A stretch of 64,000 bases of DNA from Manis javanica (Eukaryota; Chordata; Mammalia; Pholidota; Manidae). Each line of letters opens with the position of its first letter. Position 1 is the stretch's first letter. Where the stretch lies: positions 11,806,001-11,870,000 of the forward strand of contig NC_133158.1 in assembly GCF_040802235.1 (NCBI RefSeq). Direction: 5' to 3'. The position numbers were made by a program, and so were the translations under genes. Positions 27,301-34,979 of the stretch are shown here, piece after piece. Below the pieces are notes generated by a model that saw nothing but the letters and a program-made list of their open reading frames with translations, ran no database searches and was not told the origin of the DNA.

Positions 27301-30300
27301 CTGAAGAATCTTTGCTGCCATTTTGCTGTTAAGACATAACAAAAATCAAATTACGAACAAGCATGGGACAGTATTTTGCACTTAACTGAAGTTGGAAGCA
27401 AATTTGATATCAGACAGTAGTAAGGTTTGGCAAGGATATTCAGTAGCCTCCTAACAGGTATGCTTTGCCCCGCCATAGTCTGTCCTCATCACAGCAGTTA
27501 GAGTGGCCTGTTTTAAATGTAAGGAAGTCATATTTGTATTCCACAAAATTCCCCAATGGTTTTTTAGATGTGGAAGGTAGATTTAATGTCCCCAATTCTT
27601 TACCCTTCCCTATGTTCATGTCCTTTAGCCATGTGATTTTGCAGTTCCTTCCATTAAAAGCAGTGCTTATTACATCTCCATCCTGTGTGGCATGGATACT
27701 TGTTTTAACCAAAGGGATACAAGCAGACATAGGTCTTGAAATGTGCATGTGGAGTTGGCTGGGTTCTCAGTGATAAAAGAGGATTAGAGGCAGTAGAAGC
27801 TGACTTGGACCCAACCCACAGTCTGGAGCCAAATCAGGCTGGATCAGCTAATCACCAGCCAACCCACAGTCACATGAACAAGAAATGAATGCTTATTGTT
27901 GTATGCTATTGAGTTTTGAGGTGCTTTGCTATACAGCATTGTTGTAGCTATAGATAAATAATGTCCCACCTTCCTCAGAATACATCTAAACTCCAGCTAT
28001 TCCCCTGTGCTCACTCCCCTCAGCCCCAGCAACCTCTTGTTGTTTTTCAAAGCATCTTGATGTGTTTTACAAGGTATTTTATATCATTTAATCCTCTTAA
28101 TAACCTGATGAAATTATGAAGGAATGTGATATCATTATCCCATTTTGTAGATGTGAAAACTGCAGATCCCAACCTTGAAAAAGGATGTACAACTATTTAG
28201 TAATAGCGCTGGGATCAGCAGTCTGTCCACTACCTTTGGTATTACTCTGTAGGGTTTTATCTGTTTTCCTGTTTAGATATTTTAATAGTATATAAACAGC
28301 TATATTCTAAATGATGGATTTTTAAAAATTAAGGTAGGATACACTGTCTCCACATACAAATTTGTGCAGTCATTCAGCTGACTGTTCAGTAGCTTTTTGG
28401 GTCATCTTATGGTCACCAGCATGTGTGTAACACTGTCTGACAGTGATTTCCTCAGCCTTACAGCAAGAGGCATTGTCAAACTTTATGGAGTTTTCCAGTC
28501 TGTTAAGCAAAGAGTTGTCTTTAGTAAGCTCTAAATGGTCTGTATTTCTTCTGTAATTATTTACAACTTCAAATGGCTTTTCAGTGCTTATAGGGGAAAG
28601 TCTAATCCAGATAGCAAAGCATTCACTTACTGAAATTTGAGTAACTACTAAGTGTCAGGTACTATGAAAAGGAAAGGATCAGTAAGACTTGCCCTCAAGA
28701 AACCCACAATCTGGTTGAGGAGCAAATATCTGAACAGTGAATGGTACTACAGTGTAATAAGGGGTGTTATAGAGACTATGGCAGGTAATTGTCATCTACC
28801 ACCTCAATTCTTACTCTTGTCCTTGCTGTAACAATCCCACTTTTTGTTTGAGTCAAAATTTTGGTTTGTAATGCCACCTTTTTCTCCACTGGTCTTAGTG
28901 GGGCTGTGCTCCCAACCAGGGTGAGAGGTAGTAACCCATCTTTAAGTCTGTCATCACATCTCACTCATTCCACTGGCCTTAATGATTGGCTCAGAGTGAA
29001 CACATGACCCAAACTAATCCAATCAGATTGAATCTCAGCACTTTTGAACAGAATGCTGGGTAATGAACCTGGCAGATGTACCTCTGGGAGTTGCTGGCAG
29101 CCATCTTGCAATCATGTGGAGAGAGCCTACCTGAGAGTGTAAACATAGAACACCAGAGGGAATCCAAGTCCCTGTCATGTTATTTGAATCATGGATCAAA
29201 CTGCCCTTAAAATAATGTTAGGTTTACATTCTTGGAGAGTTCAGATCTTAAACAGGTCCTTTTTTGGCTTAAGTTAGTTTGGATGGGTTTCTACTGTTTT
29301 CAACTGGAAAACTGCTAACTGATTCAGAGAGGAAAAGAAGCTACTCCTGACTGTGGATTTCAAGAATGGCCAACTGGAGAAGAGGAAGGAGACAGAGGAG
29401 ATCAGACAATCCAAGCCAAGGAAATAGTGTGTCAGGGAAACCGGTGGCAGGTAACGACTGAGTTGCAGGGACTCCCTCAGGATATGGTTCCACCTTCCTC
29501 TCCTTGAATCGTCTCTGGCCATTTCCTCCTCATACTCTTCCAGGCACACTGATCCTTGGTCTTTGTGGCGTGCCATGTTTTTAAACTTCAAAGCTTTTGG
29601 TTGATAGTGTTTCTTCTGATGTAATGCCTGTTCCTGTGAGTCCTCTTGGAGGAATGTTAGTGTTTTGACAGAGCCTCTCCCAAGTTTTCTTAGGCTGAAT
29701 GTCTTCCTCTTGGGTTACAGCTGCTTTTTGGACTGACCGCTCTCTAAGATCACCAGATCACCATTATAATAACAAAACTAATACTGATTAAGTTACTGGC
29801 TGACTGAATACCAGGCAGTGTTCTAAGCACTTTACATATTGAATACTGCCTGTGAGGCAGCATTTGCTCTTATCTTCATTTTATAGGTGACAAAAATTGC
29901 AACAGAGAAATGAAGTCATTTTCCCAGAGTAATACATACAAAACCAGGATCTGAGCCCAGGCAGTTTTTGGCTCCAGAGCACATGCTCTTAACCGCTATT
30001 TCAGATTGCCTCTCATAATTCACCATGACTGGTCACGTAGGTATCTCTTTGCCCTATCACTTTTGGAATCTCTTAAATCTAAGAGCCAATTTTGATTTCC
30101 CTACACAAGATCCTTTGGTGGAAATCATGCATTGCTCTTAAGGACGTACTACTCACAGCACAGCCAGCAGGCACCGTGAGCGTCGTGTCATATTGTTTCC
30201 GGCTGCTCTCAGTCCCATTGGGGGGGGGAGACTGCAGAGGGGCCCAGGTGAATGCTGTGTGCGCAGTGGATTTGTGTCACATTTAAGGAACCCTGACCTT

Positions 30301-30708
30301 AGGAAACCCAGATCCTCTAAAATGAGCAATAAGCCTGCCTGAACTTTTCCCCAGAGGGAGAAATCATCACCTTATTATACTGGATGGTAAACAAAACTTC
30401 CTTACCTGCCTCACAGGTCCTGTAGGTTACAGGCCCTCTGGTTTACTCTCTCACTGCACTTCCCTGTCCCCTCCTGCCACTTTGGTCCCTTCTCCTCACC
30501 ATACTCCTTCTCGCCACAGGGCCTTAGGACATGCTGTGCTTTCTGCTTAGAGCTCTCTCTGTCCATCTCATTAATTTCTATTTGTTTTGAAGATTACTTC
30601 TCATGTAGCTTTTCCTCAGGGAAGCCGGACAACATCGGATGTCCCCTTTAGGTCCTTTCATCCACCTATGGGCCTTTCATGGCTCTTATTACACTTATAA
30701 TTTCTGCT

Positions 30709-30747
<39 letters not shown>

Positions 30748-33700
30748 GTCTATATGTGTTCGTCTGATTAATGTGTCTTCCTGTGAACCAGTAAACATGA
30801 GGGCAAGGACTGTGTTCTACCACGGGAACCCCAGTGTCTTGCCCTCTGTCTGAGTAGGTTTCCTGTAGACATCTGTAAGATAAATAGATCTTGATGTCCC
30901 CAAGGAGGTTTAGAGTGTCTGGCACATAATGTGTCCTAATGGGTGGGTGCTAAGTGAATAGTATCCAGTAAGAAGGCAAGAAGGGAGAGCATGATAGTTT
31001 CATTTTAGAATACTTGTGGTACCAAGTGATGATACTGCTCACCTAGATACTTACCTCCCACTGGTGCATGGATCTATGAGACAGCACAAACGGATGAAGC
31101 ACAGGATTCGCACTGATGATTGCAGGACCCCCAACCAGAGAAACAGGAGGTGAGACAGACACAGTGATTATGGCAACCTGTGTATGTTCAGAGGCATTTT
31201 CCAGAAGAGGGCTGGCATTTTCAATGGCAAAACTTGGAAAAGCTAGAACATCTTAGAGGAAACACAAAATTTCACTTTTTAAAATAAGGATTTCAGCAAT
31301 GCTTCCCAAACTCTTTTTTGCAAATATTTCAGACTCTGAAGGAAAAGCACAGTAAATATAACTTCTTTTTTATTAAGAGTTTTAAAATCAGTTGAATTGG
31401 TTTGGCAGAACCATTAAGAACTGTGAAGAATCTGACAACTTACGCTACTTTCAAGCTAACAAGTTAGCCTGCCAGTTTCACACATCCTGGCAGAAGACAC
31501 AAGACTTCTATGTCAGAGACTGTGTTGGTTAATTTTATGTGTTACTTTGCTCCATGAGGCAAGCATTATTCTGGATGTGTCTGTGAGGATTTGAGCAAAA
31601 TTAACATTTGAATTAGGGCCCTTGAATTAGGGCAGAATTCTATGGACTGAATTGTGTCCCCCCCAAATTCCTATTTGAAACTCTAACCTCCTACTTTCTG
31701 AGATTGAATCAATAGGTCAGAATTAAAAGGAAAATTATGGGAGTCCCATAGCTGGATCATAGGAAGAAATTGTGAAAAAATCCTTAAAGCTATGTAAAAA
31801 TGCTGGAATGTGACTTCATATAATAATGGAGACTGAGAGGCTACATGTTTGTACCCAAGAACAAGAGAAGATTGGGAAACACTAGTTAAACTTCTTTAGT
31901 GGAGATTGTAAAATAATGCCCAAACACTGGGTACAGGGCATCAGGGAATAAGTGGGGACTGTGGTGACAAAGGCACCACAGCAGCTTGTTTCCACCTAAT
32001 GGGGGAAGCCACTACCCAGCGCATAGGGAATGTAGGCTGATCTGTCAGACCTTATTTTTTGTGAAGATCCTGATATGGAGATTTTTATATGAAATACTCA
32101 AAACATCTTGTAGACAAAATGCATCTGAGAGTCTCTACTTTGTGGTACCAGATTTAAGATAAAAATCTTCATCCAAACACAAAAAGGCAAAATAGAACAA
32201 ACTAAATTGAAATAAAGTATTTTTTAGACTTCATTATATCCTACTTTACTAAACATCCCACCTGCTGAGTTGATGTGATGGATACACCTGCTATTTCAAC
32301 TTCAAAAAGATAGCTGTATGTATAAAACAGGAGCAGTTGATTTGAATATTCCATGCTTAAGAAAAATTCGGTTTACAAAAATTTCTAGAACTATAAAATA
32401 GCTCTGTGTAATATGTAATTTAAAATTTTCTAGTAACCACATTTTAAAAGGGTTTTAAAAAGGAAATATTTAATAGTATATTTTATTTAACTCAGTGCAT
32501 TCAAAGTGTGATTTTAAGACTTAATCAGCATTTTAAAATGTCAATATGATATTTCACAATCTTTTATTCCTATGAAATCCTTAAACTCCAGCATGTATTT
32601 TACACTTAGAAACAGCACATCTGAATTCAGACTAGCCACATTCAAGTTGTTAATGACCTAAGTGGATGGTGGCTACTGTACTGGGCAGTATAGTTATAGA
32701 AGTGTGTTGTTGTTTTTGAAAATATAATCATTTATTTTTATTAGAAATAGTAAATCTAATCATGCCTAACTAAGAAATTGTAAATTATCTCAGAGAGCTT
32801 TTTCAGTTTTAACCCATCATTTATTCTTAAAATATTAAGCATGTTTGACATGGCTTTTTGTTGTCAATATGGACAGTTTGGCTTTTATCCAAAACCAGAA
32901 TTGACTGATTCTAATGCAAATGTTTAAGTTCTTCAATTGAGTTATTTTTATGAAATCAATCCATGCAAATAGGGAAAAAATCACCTAAACCAATTTCTTG
33001 AAATTATGCATTCAAAATTTGGATAATTGATTTTTAAATTCTTGCGTTTAATGTTGTAGTGTAAGTATAAAACATCCTCATTTAAAAAAATCAAACAATA
33101 TGAAGTATACAAAATAAAAAATTTAAATCTCCCACTTACTCCTTCCCCACCTCTGCTGCTCTACTACCACTCCCACTCTCCATCTCCAAAAATAACCGCT
33201 GTTAAATTGTTGACATACATTCCTCCCGAACGTTCTGTGACCGTATGTGACTACAGAGAGCTTATTTAAAAGGAGTCTTCTAGTGTTCGTGGTTTAGGAC
33301 ATCCTGTCTCCACTCTGCGTACACCGTGGATTACCCTCTTACTTGCATATCAGAACACACAGAGTTGCTTCCTTTCAATGGCTCCAATGTCCACAGTTTG
33401 TAGAACTATTTATTTAGTCCTCTCTTGATGGATGTGTAGGTTGCCTCTTGTTTTTGCTATTTCAAAAAAACCTACATCCTGATGTTACGATTTCTAGAGA
33501 ATATGTTCCCAGAGATGGGATGCTGGTTCTGAGACCGCAGATCAAATGCTGGTAGCTATTGGCAAATCACCCTCCAGAGAGCTGACTGTGCCTTGCAGTC
33601 ATATCAGCTGAACCTGAGAGGACATTTTGACTGAAATGTAGACTTTCCAATGTGGCACGGCCCAGAGCACTTAACGATTTCAATTTCTAAGACCACCACT

Positions 33701-34842
33701 AAGAAGTTACGAAAGAGAGTAGAAGCAAACCAAATGATTATTTCAAAACTATATGATGAGTCCAAAGTCATCGACACCAACCTGGAGCAGCAGCCAACAC
33801 AAGAAGCAGATGAAAAAAAGGCATCATTTGCTAGAAAGCCTTTCGCCTCTTCAGAGACACTTTGCACCAGCCGATTCCTGCTCTGACTTCCAGAGAGTGG
33901 AATTGCTTCAGCAAGGTAGTCTCTCCAGAGAAACACTGTCTCTAGGCACCCTGGATACACTTCATGATGCAATTCTTGCTAAGTGATCTGTAATGTTCCA
34001 CATTCTTCTTGCAAAAGGACAAAAGCCCCACCAAGAAAGTTTGCTTTGAAGAAGGAGAAAAAGTCCCCAATCCATATTCCTCTACATGCAAAGGCTTCCA
34101 AATCCTGGTAAATCTTGGATGGCTAGAATTACTAGAGATTCTTCAAGACATGGTCAGCTTATTACATATTTATTGATTTTCAAAAGGATTCAGTTTCAAA
34201 ATTACTGCAGGTCACTAAGGTACACTGTTTGCCCTGTTCTATGTGTTTATCACTCCCAAACTCAGAATAAGCCCTAGGGTCTCTGCTTACCAAGTTTGCA
34301 GATGACTTACAAGTTAGGTGAGGTTAGTAAGCATTCACATAAAGATAAAATGTAAAAACAATTAATAATTTGTCAAAAAAACAATAAAATGCAAAATTAA
34401 TATATTTAGGTCAATACTTGTCTGGGGTGGGGAATTAGCTTAGGACCACAGATAGCAAAGATCTGGCTGGCTGAATGGAGAGTTTACATAAAAAGATCTC
34501 TAAGGGCAGCAGACAGGAGAGCCACAGGTCAAATATGAAGGACAAACCACATTTTTAAATGCATAAAGATTCTTACAAATTTGAAGTTCAATAGCATTTG
34601 ATTGGTCCAGCATTGCAATTTACTACAATCCCATCCATCCCTATTATACCCCACAGCTTCTCATATTTTCCCTCCTGGCTCCAGCAGGCATTCATGTTTG
34701 CAATCTCTGAGTTAGTGGTTTCAATCAACTGCTGTCTCAATAGGCTCAATAGGAGTCAACTGTTGTTATGGTTACCTGAATAGGAGCCTGCTATCTGAGA
34801 TATGTTCAATACAAGGATAATGCTAAGAACAAGGGAGATCAT
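230..34842 (-). CDS. CDHR18: Cadherin-related protein, CDHR18-like (Gm281), N-terminal part; 5 spliced exons, continues off left edge
   Basis: Spliced minus-strand frame: 34842-34776, 31251-31055, 24297-24126, 22613-22525, 324-230. It has 206 full codons plus 2 bases with no stop, and all four junctions keep phase (1, 0, 1, 0). Residues 1-20 are a hydrophobic signal peptide. The rest is the first extracellular cadherin repeat and the start of the second, with LDFE, AKDD, DVNEPP and DPED calcium-site motifs and two N-x-S sequons (ENAS twice). Family knowledge: cadherin-related proteins are single-pass surface adhesion proteins; transmembrane and cytoplasmic parts would lie left of the window. 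The layout and motifs resemble CDHR3 most. The CDHR18/Gm281 name comes from synteny beside C3orf49 and THOC7. I am sure of a cadherin gene, less sure of the symbol. Confidence 0.82.
850..1045 (+). repeat. MIR element
   Basis: Degenerate MIR: TTTCACAGATAGGAACACTA is the core (normally TTTTACAGATGAGGAAACTG). Confidence 0.6.
2370..2570 (+). repeat. MIR element
   Basis: GGAGAAGAAGCTGAGGCTTA, CACATAGCTGGTGCGTGG and CCAGAGCCATTGTGTTATAC follow the MIR order. Confidence 0.7.
2880..3140 (+). repeat. MIR element
   Basis: CCAAGCACTCTTCTAACCCC, AACTGAGGCACAAAGAGGTT and CAAGGTCACA-like text give a long MIR. Confidence 0.8.
4795..4975 (+). repeat. MER5-type hAT-Charlie fragment
   Basis: GGGCCCCACCTTCAGAGATT, TGGCATCTGTGTTTTGTTAA and the closing AGGTAAAGAACCAC match this short non-autonomous element. 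Confidence 0.6.
5826..6345 (-). mobile_element. LINE-1 3' ORF2 fragment, antisense
   Basis: The reverse strand gives the end of LINE-1 ORF2; on the plus strand CACCATTGTGCATTCCCATC and TTCTCCACATCCTGG are hallmark antisense phrases. No target-site duplication found. Confidence 0.8.
6360..6519 (+). repeat. L2 element, left part
   Basis: L2-like text (TGGTCTCCCTGCTTGTACAG) that continues after the LINE-1 at 7618. Confidence 0.55.
6505..6519 (+). repeat. Target-site duplication, left copy of truncated LINE-1
   Basis: AGCATGATATTTTTT, repeated at 7618-7632. Confidence 0.85.
6520..7617 (-). mobile_element. 5'-truncated LINE-1 with target-site duplication
   Basis: 1.1 kb of ORF2 end plus 3' UTR on the minus strand, with its poly(A) as a T-run at about 6513-6521. 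It is flanked by AGCATGATATTTTTT at 6505-6519 and 7618-7632. It interrupts an L2 element present on both sides. Confidence 0.9.
7618..7632 (+). repeat. Target-site duplication, right copy of truncated LINE-1
   Basis: AGCATGATATTTTTT, repeated at 6505-6519. Confidence 0.85.
7618..8240 (+). repeat. L2 element, right part
   Basis: Continues the left part. TCAAATGTCACCTCCTCACA, TGTAAACTCCATCATTATTA and a final AATAGGCACTCAAGAACTA follow the L2 3' end in order. Confidence 0.75.
8780..9250. repeat. Old interspersed repeat, family unsure
   Basis: Contains GGCATGTGACTTAGGCCCAA and ACCAATCAGTG, phrases of an old mammalian repeat also visible at 28790-29190. I cannot name the family. Confidence 0.35.
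10535..10562 (+). repeat. (CCA)n microsatellite
   Basis: About nine CCA/ACC units. It creates the artificial poly-Gly and poly-Val reading frames of the area. Confidence 0.95.
10880..12660 (-). mobile_element. Old LINE-1, antisense, decayed
   Basis: Plus-strand text such as CTTGCAGACAACATATAGTTGG, TTTCTTGCATGTCAGGTATA and TGTTTGTCTGAGAAAGTC belongs to old LINE-1 5' regions read in reverse. Highly decayed towards 12660, where the younger LINE-1 begins. A TG-rich patch lies at 11895-11935. Confidence 0.6.
12678..12695 (+). repeat. Target-site duplication, left copy of the LINE-1
   Basis: AAAAATTGATGTGGACAG. It matches the right copy at 20366-20383 except T versus C in the TGTGG/TGCGG position, a CpG-type change. 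Confidence 0.88.
12696..13445 (+). promoter_or_regulatory. LINE-1 5' UTR (internal promoter region)
   Basis: About 750 bases before ORF1, GC-richer than the surroundings, with CCCGGCTCGGCGGGACCC near 12882. It opens with GAGGGCAGAACCAACATGG, the usual start of this LINE-1 group. The ORFs called on both strands in here are coincidental. Confidence 0.7.
13446..14313 (+). pseudogene. LINE-1 ORF1 (RNA-binding protein), frameshifted
   Basis: ATG at 13446 opens the ORF1p frame with a Gln/Glu-rich coiled coil ([20 protein letters not shown]). A one-base loss near 13757 shifts the frame. A second shift lies in the A-run at 14053-14063. A TAA follows near 14107. The RNA-binding end is recognisable ([13 protein letters not shown]) and the reading ends at a TAG near 14313. 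Intact ORF1p would be an RNA chaperone packaging LINE-1 RNA. Confidence 0.85.
14482..18318 (+). pseudogene. LINE-1 ORF2 (endonuclease-reverse transcriptase), broken
   Basis: Endonuclease domain from 14535 ([28 protein letters not shown]), then reverse transcriptase with [18 protein letters not shown] and the catalytic FADDM near 16609-16623, and the C-terminal Cys-rich segment ([18 protein letters not shown]). Breaks: a 2-base loss near 14781; CGA to TGA at 16160; a shift in the A-run at 16801-16809; a base gain near 17258; another shift near 17615. The longest open piece is 14798-16162. Confidence 0.92.
18319..18585 (+). mobile_element. LINE-1 3' UTR, first part
   Basis: G-rich polypurine stretch (GGGTAGGGAGGGATAAGGGG near 18417) and then the body of the 3' UTR up to the joint with the env-derived element. 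Overlapping ORFs here are coincidental. Confidence 0.75.
18730..19197 (+). pseudogene. Endogenous retrovirus env fragment (TM subunit), copy 1
   Basis: Open frame from upstream of the ATG at 18781 to the TAA ending at 19197 (138 codons from that ATG). It shows a helical ectodomain, a pair of Cys seven residues apart, a Trp-rich membrane-proximal stretch and one hydrophobic membrane segment near the C-terminus. The surface subunit and signal peptide are absent, so it cannot make a normal envelope. The Cys pattern is not the CX6CC of gammaretroviruses; I would place it nearer betaretrovirus-like env, with low certainty. Confidence 0.65.
19811..20141 (+). repeat. Purine tract and U3-R part of a retroviral LTR, copy 1
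   Basis: AAAGAGAGAAATG resembles a polypurine tract and is followed by TG, the usual start of an LTR. About 320 bases later comes AATAAA and the cleavage point, where the poly(A) begins. The copy therefore ends at the 3' end of R, as expected for an mRNA copy and not a provirus. Confidence 0.55.
20155..20365 (+). mobile_element. LINE-1 3' UTR, distal part with poly(A) signal
   Basis: Resumes after the nested element with GTACACACTTCCAATTGT and includes TTGTACACCTGAAACTAATG and AATAAA near 20343, the typical LINE-1 3' end, then the A tail. Confidence 0.8.
20366..20383 (+). repeat. Target-site duplication, right copy of the LINE-1
   Basis: AAAAATTGATGCGGACAG directly after the element's 3' end. 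Its first As merge with the poly(A) tail, so the exact border is ambiguous by a few bases. Confidence 0.88.
20600..20830 (-). repeat. MIR element, antisense
   Basis: GAGTTTGAATCTCAACCTCA, ACTTACTC and CTCATGTTCCTCATCTATAA are the reverse MIR core in order. Confidence 0.75.
22525..22613 (-). CDS. CDHR18: CDHR18 coding exon 4 (EC2, N-terminal strands)
   Basis: Acceptor TTTTCTGGCAG, donor GGAG|GTAATT; 89 bases. It reads [18 protein letters not shown] and then [11 protein letters not shown], the classic opening of a cadherin repeat (E-D-x-x-x-G-T, then A-x-D-x-E-D). It starts with two bases completing the codon left by exon 3 and ends in phase 0. Confidence 0.85.
22855..23000 (+). repeat. MIR fragment
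   Basis: GAGCACTTGTTAATTGCTAAG, ATTTCCATTTTACTGGGG and CAAGGTCACA. Confidence 0.65.
23395..23600 (+). repeat. MIR element
   Basis: TTATTCAGCACCTACGCTAT and AATGAGGAAACTGAGGCTCG are close to consensus. Confidence 0.8.
24126..24297 (-). CDS. CDHR18: CDHR18 coding exon 3 (end of EC1, start of EC2)
   Basis: Acceptor ATTTAG, donor CAAG|GTACAG; 172 bases, 57 codons plus 1. It contains [10 protein letters not shown], the strand [12 protein letters not shown] and the inter-repeat calcium linker [10 protein letters not shown], all in cadherin order. The acceptor was chosen over two nearer AGs because it gives phase 0, which matches exon 2, and because the TTG..xLDFE stretch then lines up with CDHR3. 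Confidence 0.85.
24525..24790 (+). repeat. MIR element
   Basis: TACAGATGTAGAAATTGAGG, GGAGAGGTTAAGCAGCTTGG, ACTCTGGACTTC and TGTTCTTAATCA in MIR order. Confidence 0.8.
24800..25010 (+). repeat. L2-like fragment
   Basis: CT-rich text ending in AAGGCTTTCAAGACTTTGAC, in the style of the L2 body. Confidence 0.4.
25240..25495 (+). repeat. MIR element
   Basis: ATGTATTGAGCCCTTACTGT, ACAGAGGCTTAGCAAGGTCAC, TCTGTGCTCTTAGCCACACT. Confidence 0.85.
25560..25800 (+). repeat. MIR element
   Basis: AGCTAACATTTAATGAGCAC, CTATGTGCCAAGCATTGCTT, CATTTCACAGATGAAGCAAC. Confidence 0.87.
25870..26100 (+). repeat. MIR element
   Basis: AATGAGGTAACTGAAGCTCA, AAGTCACAGAGGTAGTAAGT, CAGGTCTGCCTGACTT. Confidence 0.8.
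26225..26330 (+). repeat. L2 3' fragment
   Basis: GAAGCAACTGTGTCTTTCTT, then CCTAGCACTTTACACAGTGT: the L2 3' end. Confidence 0.55.
26990..27250 (+). repeat. MIR element
   Basis: TGTGTTAATTGCTTGTTACC and onward to AAAACCCATGCTTAGAAGAA. A short TATC run at 27100 splits it. Confidence 0.65.
27430..28035 (+). repeat. L2-like pieces around an old unnamed repeat
   Basis: 27430-27560 and 27960-28035 read like L2 body. The middle (27580-27940), with CAGTTCCTTCCATTAAAAGC and GTTGTATGCTATTGAGTTTT, looks like another old repeat I cannot name. ORFs on both strands here are chance. Confidence 0.35.
28050..28250 (+). repeat. MIR element
   Basis: TTACAAGGTATTTTATATCA, CCCATTTTGTAGATGTGAAA, ATAGCGCTGGGATCAG. 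Confidence 0.7.
28620..28780 (-). repeat. L2 3' fragment, antisense
   Basis: AAGTGTCAGGTACTATG, GACTTGCCCTCAAGAAACCC and CACAATCTGGTTGAGGAGC: the L2 end read in reverse. Confidence 0.6.
28790..29190. repeat. Old interspersed repeat, family unsure
   Basis: Contains GATTGGCTCAGAGTGAACAC and ATGACCCAAACTAATCCAAT, and shares its style with 8780-9250. The minus-strand ORF here ends in a chance cadherin-like string. Confidence 0.4.
29770..30020 (+). repeat. MIR element
   Basis: GTTCTAAGCACTTTACATAT, CATTTTATAGGTGACAAAAA, GAGCCCAGGCAGTTTTTGGC, ATGCTCTTAACCGCTATTTC: nearly complete. Confidence 0.87.
30157..30231 (-). other. Exon-like block in CDHR18 intron 2, status unknown
   Basis: On the minus strand: a pyrimidine-rich CCTCTGCAG acceptor, 75 open bases ([20 protein letters not shown], then PAGCA) and a GCT|GTGAGT donor. 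It would insert 25 residues in phase 0 exactly where exons 2 and 3 join in phase 0. Cadherin alignment does not need it, so it is either a chance match or an alternative exon. Confidence 0.25.
30500..30950 (+). repeat. L2 element split by a (TG)n microsatellite
   Basis: ACATGAGGGCAAGGACTGTG, CCCCAGTGTCTTGCCCTCTG and GTGTCTGGCACATAATGTG are the L2 3' end. Confidence 0.75.
30711..30750 (+). repeat. (TG)n microsatellite
   Basis: About 13 pure TG units, then TATGTG variants. Confidence 0.95.
31055..31251 (-). CDS. CDHR18: CDHR18 coding exon 2 (first half of cadherin repeat 1)
   Basis: Acceptor CTCTAAG, donor GAG|GTAAGT; 197 bases, 65 full codons and no stop, ending in phase 0. The peptide begins [17 protein letters not shown] and ends SMHQWE. 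It carries two N-glycosylation sequons and matches the position of the ENSPPGT-type start of EC1 in CDHR3. It joins directly to exon 3 in phase 0. Confidence 0.8.
31530..32070 (+). repeat. MaLR/MLT1-like LTR fragment and adjoining MER-type piece
   Basis: CTATGGACTGAATTGTGTCC then CCCCAAATTC at 31640 is the usual opening of MLT1/MST LTRs. The text just before (TTGGTTAATTTTATGTGT at 31525) belongs to another old repeat. Confidence 0.45.
32385..32705 (-). repeat. MER-type non-autonomous DNA transposon
   Basis: AATTTAAAATTTTCTAGTAACC at one end, and CTAGCCACATTCAAGTTG with GGTGGCTACTGTACTGGGCA at the other. Same family as 47045-47235. Exact name not certain. Confidence 0.45.
33095..33600 (-). 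mobile_element. Old LINE-1 3' fragment, antisense
   Basis: TCTCTTGATGGATGTGTAGG, TTTTTGCTATTTC and later GTAGCTATTGGCAAATCACC match the reverse of a decayed LINE-1 end. Confidence 0.55.
34270..34580. repeat. Possible L3/CR1-like remnant
   Basis: ACCAAGTTTGCAGATGACTTA is a phrase often seen in CR1/L3-type LINE ends. Weak. Confidence 0.25.
34776..34842 (-). CDS. CDHR18: CDHR18 coding exon 1 (signal peptide)
   Basis: ATG at 34842-34840 starts 22 codons: [19 protein letters not shown] and then a short polar tail, a typical signal peptide. The exon ends in phase 1 at TTCAG|GTAACC. The leftover G plus the AT that opens exon 2 makes an Asp codon. The Kozak context is weak (T at -3) and the upstream frame stays open for a while, so a further upstream start is possible. 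The exon was missed by ORF calling because it is 67 bases long. Confidence 0.75.
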
Positions 34843-34979
34843 ACAGATTTTGCCCTGCTCTGGAATTTTGGCTGGACACTTACAAATGTCCAGGGAGTAA
34901 TCATATGGGTATGACTCCAAGCCAAATCCTGTGAAGGAAGGTTGGAAAGAAAAATACAGTCATGGGGGACTCTGAAATT

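Larger units (their letters stand above)
24298..31054 (-). other. CDHR18: CDHR18 intron 2
   Basis: 6.8-kb intron packed with MIR and L2 remnants (listed separately) and one exon-like 75-base block at 30157-30231. Stretches without anything recognised: 26335-26985, 29215-29765 and 30265-30500. Confidence 0.7.
31252..34775 (-). other. CDHR18: CDHR18 intron 1
   Basis: 3.5-kb intron with a MaLR-like fragment, a MER-type DNA transposon and an antisense LINE-1 remnant (listed separately). 32710-33090 is AT-rich with nothing recognised. 33605-34270 contains an unexplained 78-codon plus-strand ORF at 33650-33886. Confidence 0.65.

Noticed and set aside
27440-27773. 102-codon ORFs on both strands
   Set aside because: Fully complementary overlap in repeat-like sequence, with no domain.
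28776-28964. Minus-strand ORF ending in a cadherin-like string ([10 protein letters not shown])
   Set aside because: It lies in an old repeat, has no splice sites in the right phase, and exons 2 and 3 of CDHR18 join directly without it.
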